Shown: piece after piece, positions 15,098 to 23,925 of the stretch
Numbering within the stretch: the first letter of the stretch is position 1
How the letters are laid out: every line of letters starts with the position of its first letter
Assembly: GCA_963740215.1 (NCBI GenBank)
Contig: CAVUDJ010000008.1
Coordinates: 62,001 to 126,000, forward strand
Direction: 5' to 3'
DNA from: CAVVAL01 sp963740215
GTDB lineage: Bacteria > Actinomycetota > Actinomycetes > Mycobacteriales > Cryptosporangiaceae
DNA: 64,000 nt
The notes under the pieces: generated by a model
Told to the model about the DNA's origin: nothing
The model's database searches: none
What the model saw: only the letters and a program-made list of their open reading frames with translations
Program-made: the position numbers and the translations under genes

Positions 15098-15840
15098 CGC
15101 GTGCCGCCCCGGCTCCGCACGGCCTGAACGAGCACCCAGACGAGCAGCGGCCCGGCCATCGCCAGGAGCATGCCGGCGGGCCGCAGTCCGAGCTGGCCTG
15201 CGATGCCCGGGCCGTTCCCGCCGATCATCAGCGTCAACGGAGCAGACGCGCACTGCCAGCAGGTCAGCACGCCGATCCAGACACCCGCGGCGGCCAGACC
15301 GGGGCTGCGCTCGACCCAGCCGAGCGCGACCACGGCGGCGGCGACCGCCAGCAGCGGTGATGCCAGCGCGTGCCACGGCGGCGGGGATGGCGCGGTGAGC
15401 ACGACAGGTTCGGTGAGCATGACGGGTGCGGCCAAGGGCTGGCTGGGTATCGCGACCAGTGCCAGGAGCAGGACCAGCGCGCCCATGCCGACGGCGATCA
15501 GCACCGGCCATGGCACCCGGACCCCCATGCGGTGGGCTCGGTACCGGTACCACGCCACGATCGCGGCGAACGCCGCGGGCAGGCCAAGCAGCCAGAACGC
15601 GTACGAGCCCGTGGCGCTGCGCTGCTCGTCGGGCAGGCCGGCCCAGAATGGGTAGGACACGGTGAATATTTGCGGGTGGCCGAACGGGTAGCTGTACAGC
15701 ACCGCGCTGAGCAGCACCAGCACGGCGAGGACCGCAGCGGGAAGCCACGCTCCGCCGTGGGCGCGCTGCCGGCTACGGGTACGCAGCCGGCGCACCTCGG
15801 TCAAGGTCTGTGCCGGATCGTCGATGCGCTGTCCGTCCAT
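15094..15840 (-). CDS. polytopic membrane protein of unknown function
   Basis: A 248-residue protein with about six hydrophobic segments, beginning after a basic N-terminal region of about 35 residues. ATG 15840 has GGAGG nine bases upstream. The first in an operon with the winged-helix regulator. A Trp/Cys pair in V-L-T-C-W-Q-C-A-S-A-P lies in a late helix. No transporter or enzyme motif is recognised. It may be the target that the regulator controls, for example a stress or efflux-related membrane component, but this is conjecture. Confidence 0.75.
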   Translation of the reverse strand: MDGQRIDDPAQTLTEVRRLRTRSRQRAHGGAWLPAAVLAVLVLLSAVLYSYPFGHPQIFTVSYPFWAGLPDEQRSATGSYAFWLLGLPAAFAAIVAWYRYRAHRMGVRVPWPVLIAVGMGALVLLLALVAIPSQPLAAPVMLTEPVVLTAPSPPPWHALASPLLAVAAAVVALGWVERSPGLAAAGVWIGVLTCWQCASAPLTLMIGGNGPGIAGQLGLRPAGMLLAMAGPLLVWVLVQAVRSRGGTR

Positions 15841-15872
15841 GAACGCGAACCTCCATTGCTCGGTGTCATGAA

Positions 15873-15887
15873 CTTTGTAGCACAAAG
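15873..15887. promoter_or_regulatory. palindromic operator candidate
   Basis: CTTTGT-AGC-ACAAAG is a perfect 6-3-6 palindrome about 33 bases upstream of the membrane-protein/regulator operon start. Size and position suit a dimeric winged-helix repressor. Confidence 0.5.
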
Positions 15888-15938
15888 CGGTGGGCGTTGA
15901 AAAGTGCTTGTCGAAACACCGAAGATCCGTGCTCGCCG

Positions 15939-17039
15939 TCATCGGATGCTGACGGGTAGCCGTCGTGATCCCCAGCCGCCGACCGGTCCGGAGTAGACGC
16001 CCGGCAGACCCACCCCACACGCCCGGCAGCGGCCGTCATCGGTGAGCTCATAACGCCGGATCACGTACCAGTCGCGCTCGATGACGATCGCCCCGCAGGA
16101 CGGGCAGGGCGTGGAGCCACCCTCGGTATCGTGAACGTTGCCGGTATAGACGTAGCGCAGCCCGGCGTCCAGCGCGATCCGCCGAGCCCGGGTCAGCGTG
16201 GCCGGTGGCGTGGGTGGCACATCGCGCATCTTGAAGTCCGGATGGAACGCGGTGAAGTGCAGCGGCACGTCCGCGCCGAGGTGCTGGGCGATCCACGCAC
16301 ACTCGGCTTCGATCTCCGCGTCGGAGTCGTTGTAGTCGGGGATGAGCAGCGTGGTGATCTCGAACCAGACGTCGGTCTCGTGCTTCAGGTACACCAGCGT
16401 GTCGAGCACGGCATCGAGGTGGCCCATGCAGACGCGATGGTAGAAGTCCTGCGTGAACGCCTTGAGGTCGACGTTCGCCGCGTCCATGTGCCGGTACAGG
16501 TCGGTACGGGCTTGCGGGCGGATGTAGCCCGCGGTCACCGCGACGGCCTTGATCCCCCGCTCATGGCACGCGTCGGCGACGTCGATCGCGTACTCGAGGA
16601 AGATCGTCGGGTCGTTGTAGGTGAACGCGACACTCCGGCAGCCCAGTGCTTCGGCCACGGTGGCCAGTTCCTCCGGCGCGGCCGCATCGGCCAGCGTGTC
16701 GACCTCGCGCGACTTCGAGATGTCCCAGTTCTGGCAGAACCGGCAAGCCAGGTTGCATCCGGCGGTGCCGAACGACAGGACGGGTGTTCCCGGCAGGAAG
16801 TGGTTGAGCGGCTTCTTCTCGATCGGATCCACGCAGAACCCGCTCGAGCGACCGTACGACGTGAGCACCACGCGGTCGCCGGCCCTGCCCCGGACGAAAC
16901 AGAGCCCGCGCTGACCCTCGTGCAGCCGGCACGCGCGCGGGCACACGTCGCATTGGATACGTCCGTCGTCCATGCGGTGCCAGTACTCCGTCGGCACGGT
17001 GAACGGGTCCGCCAGATCTATCGGCGCCTGCGTCGCCAT
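15939..17039 (-). CDS. amrS: AmmeMemoRadiSam-system radical SAM enzyme
   Basis: A 366-residue radical SAM protein. The SAM-cluster motif is C95-N-L-A-C99-R-F-C102 preceded by F-G-T-A-G. Upstream cysteines (I-Q-C-D-V-C-P-R-A-C and L-C-F-V-R-G) and the C-terminal C-P-S-C-G and C-R-A-C-G pairs are usual for AmrS proteins. The ATG at 17039 is preferred over a GTG at 17048 because it lies nearer the AGGTGG motif. Its usual companions (AMMECR1 and MEMO1 homologues) are not in the window, so it is an orphan here. The reaction is unknown for the family. Confidence 0.92.
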   Translation of the reverse strand: MATQAPIDLADPFTVPTEYWHRMDDGRIQCDVCPRACRLHEGQRGLCFVRGRAGDRVVLTSYGRSSGFCVDPIEKKPLNHFLPGTPVLSFGTAGCNLACRFCQNWDISKSREVDTLADAAAPEELATVAEALGCRSVAFTYNDPTIFLEYAIDVADACHERGIKAVAVTAGYIRPQARTDLYRHMDAANVDLKAFTQDFYHRVCMGHLDAVLDTLVYLKHETDVWFEITTLLIPDYNDSDAEIEAECAWIAQHLGADVPLHFTAFHPDFKMRDVPPTPPATLTRARRIALDAGLRYVYTGNVHDTEGGSTPCPSCGAIVIERDWYVIRRYELTDDGRCRACGVGLPGVYSGPVGGWGSRRLPVSIR

Positions 17040-17109
17040 GGCGACCACCTGCCTGACTACCAGCCTTCAAAGCCACCGTACGCCGGCCGGATCAACACCA
17101 ACACAGCTT

Positions 17110-17171
17110 CGAACTGTCGGGGAAATGGGGCATCACGTGTCCGGTTACAGAACCAATGCCCGGACAGTCCG
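17110..17171 (+). repeat. palindrome-ended interspersed repeat, copy C
   Basis: Begins CGAACTGTCGGGGAAATGG and ends TGCCCGGACAGTCC. The centre is divergent but keeps CCGGTT and folds as GGTT-acag-AACC within an outer GGGCAT / ATGCCC pairing. It lies between the divergent amrS and amylase genes. Confidence 0.8.
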
Positions 17172-17272
17172 GGTTCGGCTCCTTGAAGGCTGCTGGCGTC
17201 TGAGTAGTGTCTCGGACTTGGGGGCAGGCAATTCTGTCCCCGTGGAAGTCGGTCGTCGTCGAGGGGGCTGAC

Positions 17273-20029
17273 ATGCCTGTCCGCCGCGCTGCCACGATCC
17301 TGCTGTCTGTCGCGCTCGCGTTCACGCTCGGCCCGCTACCCGCTGCGGCGAAACCCGGTGGGTCCGGCACGGGCGCCTCTCACTCGCTGCGCGCACCGGT
17401 CACCGATGAGACCTTCTACTTCCTCATGGCCGACCGGTTCGAAAACGGTGACACCAGCAACGACCTGGGTGGCCTGCCCGCTGACCCGCTCATTTCGGGC
17501 TTCGATCCCACGCGCAAGGGTTTCTATCAAGGAGGCGACCTCAAGGGCCTGCTCGACCGCATCGACTACATCCGCGGGCTTGGAACGACGTCGATCTGGT
17601 TGACGCCAAGTTTCAAGAACAAAGCCGTCCAGTTGGAGGACGGTCCTTCGGCGGGCTACCACGGCTACTGGATCACAGACTTCACCCAGATAGACCCCCA
17701 CCTGGGCACCAACGCGGAGTTGCGGGCCATTATCGAGGCCGCCCATGCCCGGGGAATGAAGGTCTACTTCGACATCATCACCAACCACACGGCCGACGTG
17801 ATCGGCTATCAGCAAGGGGCACGCCTGCCGTACACCTCGAAGGACGCCGTCCCCTACAAGACGGCCACCGGCACTCCCTTCGACGACCGCGACTACGCCG
17901 GCACCAACACATTCCCGCCGCTGAGCCCGACCGTTTCGTTCCCGTATACGCCGGTCCTGGCTGACGATGAAAAGAACCTGAAGGTTCCGGGCTGGCTCAA
18001 CGACGTCACGTTGTACCACAACCGCGGCGATACGACATTTGTCGGCGAGAACTCGTACTACGGCGACTTCTTCGGCCTCGACGACCTCTTCACCGAACAC
18101 CCGAGGGTCGTCGACGGCATGATCGAAATCTACAAGGCGTGGATCAAGAACTTCGGCGTCGACGGCTTCCGGATCGACACGATGAAGCACGTCAACGACG
18201 AGTTCTGGCAGAAGTTCGGGCCACAGGTGCTCCAGTTCGCGCGGGAGCAGGGCAAGTCGGAGTTCTTCATGTTCGGCGAGGTCTTCGACACCACGAAGAG
18301 CTTCACCTCGCATTTCACCACCCGCGACCGTATGCAGGCTGTGCTGGACTTCCCGTTCCAGGCGGCGGCGCGCGATTTCGCCTCGCGTGGAGCACCCACG
18401 AGCCAGCTTGAGACGTTCTTCACGGGCGACGACTGGTACACCGACGCCGACTCCAACGTCTACCAGCTGCCCACGTTCCTCGGTAACCACGACATGGGCC
18501 GGATCGGCGGCTTCGTCCAGTCGGACAACCCGGGCGCGGGCGACGCCGAATGGATCGCGCGGGATCGGCTGGCCCACGAGCTGATGTACTTCTCGCGCGG
18601 CAACCCCGTCATCTACTACGGCGATGAGCAGGGCTTCACCGGTGGCACCAGGGGCGACCAGGACGCCAGGCAGACGATGTTCCCCAGCCAGGTGCCCGAC
18701 TACCTCGACGACGACCTGCTCGGCACGGAGGCGACGCACGCGCAGGCGAACTTCGTCGCCTCCCACCCGCTGTACCGGACGATCGGCAGGCTGGCTGCGC
18801 TCACCCGGGAGCACCCGGCGCTGCGTAACGGCGCACACCAGCACCGCTACGCCTCCGGCGCCGCCGGGATCTACGCGTTCTCCCGGATCGACCGCGGCGA
18901 GCAGCGTGAGTACGTCGTCGCGCTCAACAACAGCGAGCAGGCGCAGACCGCGTCGATCCCGACCTACGTCAGCAAGCACAACTTCCAGAGCGTCTACGGC
19001 GGCGGACCGCACCGGGTGAAGTCCGATGGCGGCGGCCGGCTCACCCTGACCGTGCCTGCGTTGTCTGCCGTGATCTACCAGTCGGCGGGGCGGATCTCGC
19101 GTTCCAAGGCGGCACCGTCCATTTCACTGACCGCGCCGACTCCCAGCGCTGAGTCCCGCGGGCGCATGCAGGTCTCGGCGAACGTCGGGGGTTCGTCCTT
19201 CTACGAGGTCACCTTCCAGGCGAGGATCGGCAACGGCCCTTGGCGGTCGATCGGGACCGACGACAGCGCCCCCTACCGCGTGTTCCATGACGTCAGCTCG
19301 CTGCCACCGGGCACGCCTCTGCGGTACCGGGCGGTCGTGCTCGACAACGGCGGCCACACGTCGACAAGCGAGGTGCGCCGCACGACTGTGCCGGCGCCGT
19401 CACTCACCATCGAGGCGCCGGCGGAGGGCAGCAGGGTACGCGGCACCGTCGAGGTGCGAGCCGTCGCCGATCCGGACCGCGCCACCCACGTGGTTCGCTT
19501 CGAGCGGCGCATCGCCGGCGGGGCGTGGACGGCGATCGGAGCCGACGACTCCTCCCCCGTCTACACCGTGTTCGACAACCTGGCCCCGCTGAACCTGGCC
19601 ACCGACACGCCGATCGAGTACCGGGCGATACTGGCCGGCACGACGGTCACCAGCGCGGTGCGCAGTGTCAGGTACGCCGGACCACCGGTGACCGTCGCGA
19701 CACTGCACTACCTCCGCCCGGCCGGGGACTACACCGATTGGGGCCTGCACATGTGGGGTGACGCCGTGGATCCGGCGGTGCTCGCCCAGATCGCGTGGGA
19801 CAAGCCATGGCCGCTCACCCGCGTCGAGGGCGGCTGGGCCGAGTACGACATCCCGCTCGTGGACGACACGAAGCCGGTCAACTTCATCATGCACTTGCCC
19901 AACGGGGACACGGTGCCGACCACACGCGAGCCTGGCGGCGACCGGTCGTTCCTGCCGATTAACACACCAAACGTCTGGATCGTCCAGGGCGACCCCACCG
20001 TGTATACAAGCCAGCCCGCAACCGGGTAG
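17273..20029 (+). CDS. secreted GH13 alpha-amylase with C-terminal Ig-like repeats and a PUD-type starch-binding domain
   Basis: A 918-residue exoenzyme. A Sec signal peptide (residues 1 to about 31, ending A-A-A-K) is followed by a GH13 barrel with catalytic D302 (G-F-R-I-D-T), E336 (M-F-G-E-V) and D407 (G-N-H-D-M-G), and substrate-shaping D-I-I-T-N-H-T-A. After the barrel and its C-domain (to about residue 610) come two Ig-like repeats of about 95 residues (each with a G-x-W-x-x-I-G-x-D-D motif) and a final domain with L-H-Y-L-R-P-A-G-D-Y-T-D-W-G-L-H-M-W, characteristic of the pullulanase-associated domain that binds alpha-glucans. It probably degrades starch or glycogen outside the cell. 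The start has GAGGGGG upstream. Confidence 0.93.
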   Translation: MPVRRAATILLSVALAFTLGPLPAAAKPGGSGTGASHSLRAPVTDETFYFLMADRFENGDTSNDLGGLPADPLISGFDPTRKGFYQGGDLKGLLDRIDYIRGLGTTSIWLTPSFKNKAVQLEDGPSAGYHGYWITDFTQIDPHLGTNAELRAIIEAAHARGMKVYFDIITNHTADVIGYQQGARLPYTSKDAVPYKTATGTPFDDRDYAGTNTFPPLSPTVSFPYTPVLADDEKNLKVPGWLNDVTLYHNRGDTTFVGENSYYGDFFGLDDLFTEHPRVVDGMIEIYKAWIKNFGVDGFRIDTMKHVNDEFWQKFGPQVLQFAREQGKSEFFMFGEVFDTTKSFTSHFTTRDRMQAVLDFPFQAAARDFASRGAPTSQLETFFTGDDWYTDADSNVYQLPTFLGNHDMGRIGGFVQSDNPGAGDAEWIARDRLAHELMYFSRGNPVIYYGDEQGFTGGTRGDQDARQTMFPSQVPDYLDDDLLGTEATHAQANFVASHPLYRTIGRLAALTREHPALRNGAHQHRYASGAAGIYAFSRIDRGEQREYVVALNNSEQAQTASIPTYVSKHNFQSVYGGGPHRVKSDGGGRLTLTVPALSAVIYQSAGRISRSKAAPSISLTAPTPSAESRGRMQVSANVGGSSFYEVTFQARIGNGPWRSIGTDDSAPYRVFHDVSSLPPGTPLRYRAVVLDNGGHTSTSEVRRTTVPAPSLTIEAPAEGSRVRGTVEVRAVADPDRATHVVRFERRIAGGAWTAIGADDSSPVYTVFDNLAPLNLATDTPIEYRAILAGTTVTSAVRSVRYAGPPVTVATLHYLRPAGDYTDWGLHMWGDAVDPAVLAQIAWDKPWPLTRVEGGWAEYDIPLVDDTKPVNFIMHLPNGDTVPTTREPGGDRSFLPINTPNVWIVQGDPTVYTSQPATG

Positions 20030-20030
20030 G

Positions 20031-20065
20031 GCCGGTAACCAGCCGAAAACGTTCCGCTTACCGGC
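20031..20065 (+). terminator. stem-loop after the amylase gene
   Basis: GCCGGTAA at 20031-20038 and its inverse TTACCGGC at 20058-20065 form an eight-base-pair stem directly after the amylase stop, with a 19-base loop. No T-run follows, as is usual in actinomycetes. Confidence 0.4.
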
Positions 20066-20145
20066 ACACGACGGGTGGATCTGCGGGCGGCGTTGCTGAA
20101 ATAGCCCATCGCACGCCGCAACCCGTCGACCCGCTGGAGCGCATC

Positions 20146-21192
20146 GTGACCTCTCTGCAAACGTTCCGCCTGCCCGACACGGTTACCGGAACCGAAGCCG
20201 ACTTGCGCCTGGCGCAGGAGCTGATACGTGCCTGGCAAACCGACGGGATCTTTCAGGTGGCCACCGACCCGGCTCAGGACCGCGTCACGATGGACGCGGT
20301 GGAGGCGAGCAAGAGTTTCTTCCGGTTGCCGATGGAGACCAAGACCAGCCACGTCAGTGACCTCACGTACAGCGGCTACATCGCATCCGGCGAGGAAGTC
20401 ACCGCCGGCGAGGCCGACTACTCCGAGATCTTCACCGTCTGCAAGGACGTCGACGTCGACGACACGAGAGTCCAGCGGCAGTGGCCGTGCCACGGCCCGG
20501 CACCGTGGCCGAGCTCCGCATACGAGCAGCGGATGAAGGAGTTCATGGGCCAGCTCGGCTCGATCGGCGACAAGCTTCTCCGGCTGGTGGCCCTTGCCCT
20601 GGAGCTGCCTGACATCGACGAGCTGACCAATCTCGCCAGCGACGGCTGGCACCACATGCGGGTGCTGCGCTTCCCGGCGCTGTCCGAGGAGACCACGCGG
20701 GGCATCGGTGCCCATACCGACTACGGGATGCTGGTCATCGCCTACCAGGACGATGTCGGTGGACTGTACGTCCGCCCGCCGGTCGAGGGTGAGCAGCGCA
20801 ACCGGAACTGGTTGGAGTCGGAGAGCTCAGCCGGCATGTACGAGAACGAGGAGCCCTGGACCTACGTCCAGCCGCAGCCCAGCGTCTTCACGGTGTTCCC
20901 GGGCGACATCCTGCAGTTCCTCACCGGCGGAGTGCTGCTGTCCACGCCGCACAAGGTGAAGCTCAACACCCGCGAGCGCTATGCGATGGCCTACTTCCAC
21001 GAGCCCAACTTCAACGCCGTCGTCCGTCCGCTCGACGATCCGGCCGGCGACGACTACATCCATTACGGCACGCACTTCACGAACATGTTCCTGCGCTGCT
21101 ACCCCGACCGGATCACCACCAAGCGGATCGAGGCCGAGGACCGCATGGCCGTCCTGCAGGAGCTGCGTGAGAAGGCCCTTGCCGAGGGCTGA
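20146..21192 (+). CDS. efe: ethylene-forming enzyme (2-oxoglutarate/Fe(II) oxygenase)
   Basis: A 348-residue protein that follows the Pseudomonas syringae ethylene-forming enzyme along its whole length, from memory of that sequence: the N-terminus T-S-L-Q-T-F-x-L-P, V-S-D-L-T-Y-S-G-Y and S-G-E-E-V-T-A-G are shared. Iron ligands are H190 and D192 (G-I-G-A-H-T-D-Y-G) and H269; 2OG-binding R278 is in N-T-R-E-R. Counterparts of the arginine-site residues E84, T86, R171, R316 and C317 are all present (one-residue offset after about 157). In characterised enzymes this converts 2-oxoglutarate to ethylene and CO2 and hydroxylates arginine. GTG 20146 has TGGAG upstream. It appears monocistronic. Confidence 0.92.
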   Translation: MTSLQTFRLPDTVTGTEADLRLAQELIRAWQTDGIFQVATDPAQDRVTMDAVEASKSFFRLPMETKTSHVSDLTYSGYIASGEEVTAGEADYSEIFTVCKDVDVDDTRVQRQWPCHGPAPWPSSAYEQRMKEFMGQLGSIGDKLLRLVALALELPDIDELTNLASDGWHHMRVLRFPALSEETTRGIGAHTDYGMLVIAYQDDVGGLYVRPPVEGEQRNRNWLESESSAGMYENEEPWTYVQPQPSVFTVFPGDILQFLTGGVLLSTPHKVKLNTRERYAMAYFHEPNFNAVVRPLDDPAGDDYIHYGTHFTNMFLRCYPDRITTKRIEAEDRMAVLQELREKALAEG

Positions 21193-21312
21193 CCCAGCGA
21201 TTCTTCGACGGGGCGCGGCTTCCGGAACACGCCGCGCCCCTCTGAAACGATGGGCCACGAGCTGGATGACCGATGTCCAGAAGTTGTCGGGTCCCTCTGC
21301 AATGCTGGCCTC

Positions 21313-21615
21313 GTGGTCGTCGTTTTCGATGCTGAGCTGTGGATCTGGGATGCCCGCCGCGGCGACAGCTGGACCTTCGTGAGCCTGCCCGGAGACAGGT
21401 CCGAAGAAATTCGTGACCTGGCCGACGGACAGCGCCGTGGCTTCGGCTCTCTGCGGGTGCGCGCCACGATCGGCAGCAGCGCCTGGACGACCTCGATCTT
21501 TCCGGACAGCGCCCGCAAAGGTTATGTGCTGCCCATCAAGCGCGACATTCGCAAGGCGGAAGCCCTCGACGCGGGCGACGTGGCCACTGTGAGCGTCGAA
21601 CTCATCGACTGTTAA
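21313..21615 (+). CDS. DUF1905-domain protein
   Basis: A short protein of about 100 residues with the DUF1905 pattern: V-V-F-D-A-E-L-W-I-W near the start, then W-T-F-V-S-L-P, R-R-G-F-G-S-L-R-V-R-A-T-I-G, T-S-I-F-P-D-S, G-Y-V-L-P-I-K and a final G-D-V-A-T-V-S-V-E. The open frame reaches back to ATG 21250, but those extra 21 codons read poorly, so GTG 21313 is preferred. Function of the domain is unknown. It follows the ethylene-forming enzyme gene by about 120 bases; no operon is evident. Confidence 0.7.
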   Translation: MVVVFDAELWIWDARRGDSWTFVSLPGDRSEEIRDLADGQRRGFGSLRVRATIGSSAWTTSIFPDSARKGYVLPIKRDIRKAEALDAGDVATVSVELIDC

Positions 21616-21858
21616 CCAACCGAACGGGCCCAGGCGCTCGTGAGCGCGCGAAACGGCGCCGCCCACGACCTTCTCCGCTGCAGGAAACGGCACGATCACC
21701 GCGCTCTCTGTCGGTCGCACCCACGCAGTATCGGGGCCAACAGCGTCGCCGGCGACGCATCGAGCACGACGACGGGCCGCCGCCCGCGCCGTCACCAACG
21801 CCGGCTGGCGGCGCGTAGCCTCTGCGCATGCGTACAGCGCACCTCGCGGGGGATCTCG

Positions 21859-22254
21859 GTGGCTGACGCCGACGACGTGCGCCACCTGGCGCTGGCCCTG
21901 CCTCACGTGGTGGAGATCGAGAGTGACGGTTTCGACTTCCGAGTGGCCGACAAGGGGTTCGTCTGGTCCTATCCCGAGCGCAGGCCGGGGAAGCCGCGCC
22001 GGATCCGGACCGATATCGCGGTGCTGTTCGTCGGCGACGAGGCCGAGAAGCAGGCTCTGCTACTCGGCGAGCCCGACGTCTTCTTCACCACGCCCGGCTA
22101 CGACGGCTTGCCCCTGGTGATGCTGCGCCTGGCGGAGGTCACCGTCGAACGTCTGAGGGAGCTCGTGACCGACGCGTGGCGGATGCGTGCGCCGGACACA
22201 CTCGTCAGCGACCTCGACGAGGCCGGCGAGCCGTCCAATGCAGATCAGGGCTGA
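21859..22254 (+). CDS. MmcQ/YjbR-family protein
   Basis: A 131-residue protein of the MmcQ/YjbR (CyaY-like fold) family: an N-terminal helix D-V-R-H-L-A-L-A-L-P, then V-V-E-I-E-S-D-G-F-D-F-R-V, K-G-F-V-W-S-Y-P, and late P-G-Y-D-G-L-P-L-V-M-L-R-L. GTG 21859 with GGGGGA upstream is the likely start. The family is thought to bind DNA or act as an accessory protein but has no agreed function. The stretch 21616-21858 before it holds no confident gene. Confidence 0.8.
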   Translation: MADADDVRHLALALPHVVEIESDGFDFRVADKGFVWSYPERRPGKPRRIRTDIAVLFVGDEAEKQALLLGEPDVFFTTPGYDGLPLVMLRLAEVTVERLRELVTDAWRMRAPDTLVSDLDEAGEPSNADQG

Positions 22255-22285
22255 ACTCGACGACGATCGTCCGGCCGAACGTACG

Positions 22286-22868
22286 CTAGACGCCCTGACC
22301 GGTCGCCTTCTCGAACCGCAGGCGATCTGCGGTGCCCACGGCCAACGTCTGGTCGATGTACTGCCGGTCCGACCGCGTGATGAATCGGAGATCGGCGTTC
22401 TCGATCGCCCGGTAGGCCTCCGGCGTGGCCCCTGTGCGGTCGGCCGAACCCCCGTTCCGGATCCACGCGGCCACCGCAGCGCCCTGGCTCCGGACGGAGT
22501 CCCACCGCCGGCGGGTCATCGGCCCCATACCGGCATCGATGGTGGCGACCACCTCCGGCGGCGTCTCCGGCCATGAGCACCAGTCACTGATCACCTCGAC
22601 CAGGCCGATCGTGATCGACTCGTCCAGATCGTGCGCCGGACTCCTGGCCGGCGGCGTTCGCCAGAGCCTCCTCCGCGATCACGAAGGCAGTCATCGTCGG
22701 CGCTGCGTCACCCTGATCGATCGCGGGACACAGCCGATGCCGGGCGAGGTGCCCGAGCTGGTCGAGCGCCGTCGGGGCGTCGGCGAGTGTCGGGCGCGCC
22801 CAGCGCAGTGTCTTGGACAGGCGCCGGAGCAGATCCTCGGTGGGGTCGGAGGGCGGGCGACGAAACAT
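22286..22868 (-). CDS. hypothetical protein (frameshifted)
   Basis: Two overlapping frames make one protein of about 194 residues. The first starts at ATG 22868 (M-F-R-R-P-P-S-D-P-T-E-D-L-L) and runs to A-A-G-Q-E-S-G-A; near 22630 the frame shifts and the second continues H-D-L-D-E-S-I-T-I-G-L-V-E-V-I-S-D-W and ends at 22286. The joined sequence is smooth and helical, which supports a single-base error. No family is recognised with confidence. It is convergent with the MmcQ/YjbR gene and lies downstream of the siderophore importer operon but separated from it by about 70 bases. Confidence 0.6.
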
Positions 22869-22941
22869 CTTCACTGCGCAGGTATACCGCAATGTCGCAC
22901 CTTGCCGGTGGCCGACCAGGGTCGGCCACCGGCACGAGGCG

Positions 22942-23918
22942 TCAGCGTTTGGCGTCGACGCCGGTCGCCTTGGCGACGTCGTCGAGCAGCAGGTGCGCGC
23001 CCTGCACGCCGATGCCGGTCATCCAGGTGTCGTCGCTGACGGTGGTGATCCGGTTGTTCTTGACGGCGCCGAGCTGGCCCCACAGCGGGCTGGACTGGAA
23101 CGCCTTCTGCTGGGTGGTGGACGGATCGCCGTAGGTGCAGACGAAGACGTAGTCGGCGTCGGCCTGGTCGATCAGTTCGGGGCCGATCTCCTTCATCGGC
23201 TCGGCCTTGTCCTGCTGCGACGCGGGACGGGCGACACCGGCGTCGGACAGGACGACACCGGAGTAGCTGGTGGGCTGGTAGAGGCGGGTCGGGCCGTCGA
23301 CGAACCGCACCACCGAGAAGGTGGGCATCGTGCCGCCGCTCTTGGCCTTGATCTGCTCACCGATGGCCTTGGCGCGGGACGCGTAGGCGGCGACGGCCTC
23401 CTGCGCCTCCTTCTCCTTGCCGAGGGCCTGCGCGAACAGCGCCACGTTCTCCTTCCAGCCTGTGCCCGGCGCCTCGGCGAACACCGTCGGGGCGATCTTG
23501 GACAGCTGCTCGTAGCCCTTCTCGTGCCGGACCTTGGAGGAGAGGATCAGGTCGGGCTTGAGGGAGACGATCTTGTCGGCGTTCGGCTCGTCCAGCGGGC
23601 CGACGTCCGGCACGTCCGACAGCTTGTCCTGCAGGTGCGCCGGGTACTTCTTGCCGACCGGGTCCACCGCGACGGCGCCGACGGGCGTGACGCCGAGCAG
23701 GGTGACGGCGTCGGCCTCGGGGGTGTCGAGGACGACGACACGCTTCGGCTGGGCGGGGATCTCGGTCTTGCCCATGGCGTGGGTGACCGTCCGAGGCCAG
23801 CTATCGCCGGCGGCCGGCGCCGCCGTCGTTCTGCATCGGTGTTCGCACAGGCGGCGAGTAGCCCGGCGGTGAGGGCCGCGACGGCCACCAGGCCGATGCG
23901 TCGGTGCAGCGGGGTCAT
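22942..23918 (-). CDS. siderophore ABC transporter substrate-binding lipoprotein (frameshifted)
   Basis: Fe(III)-siderophore receptor of the FepB/FhuD-like type-III binding-protein fold. ATG 23918 begins a lipoprotein signal (H-R-R-I-G-L-V-A-V-A-A-L-T-A-G-L-L-A-A-C). The frame then breaks near 23810-23840 in a GC-rich run and resumes with R-T-V-T-H-A-M-G-K-T-E-I-P-A-Q-P-K-R-V-V-V-L, the family's usual first strand. The rest contains E-A-D-A-V-T-L-L-G-V, K-P-D-L-I-L-S-S and K-I-A-P-T-V. Joined length is about 325 residues, normal for the family. It is the last gene of the iron-box-controlled importer operon and probably binds the siderophore made by the adjacent locus. Confidence 0.88.
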
Positions 23919-23925
23919 GACTGTC

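Noticed and set aside
21640..21760. Minus-strand peptide E-S-A-V-I-V-P-F-P-A-A-E resembling the N-terminus of 2'-5' RNA ligase-like proteins
   Set aside because: Similarity covers only about 15-20 residues and the catalytic H-x-T/S motifs do not follow; at best a remnant.
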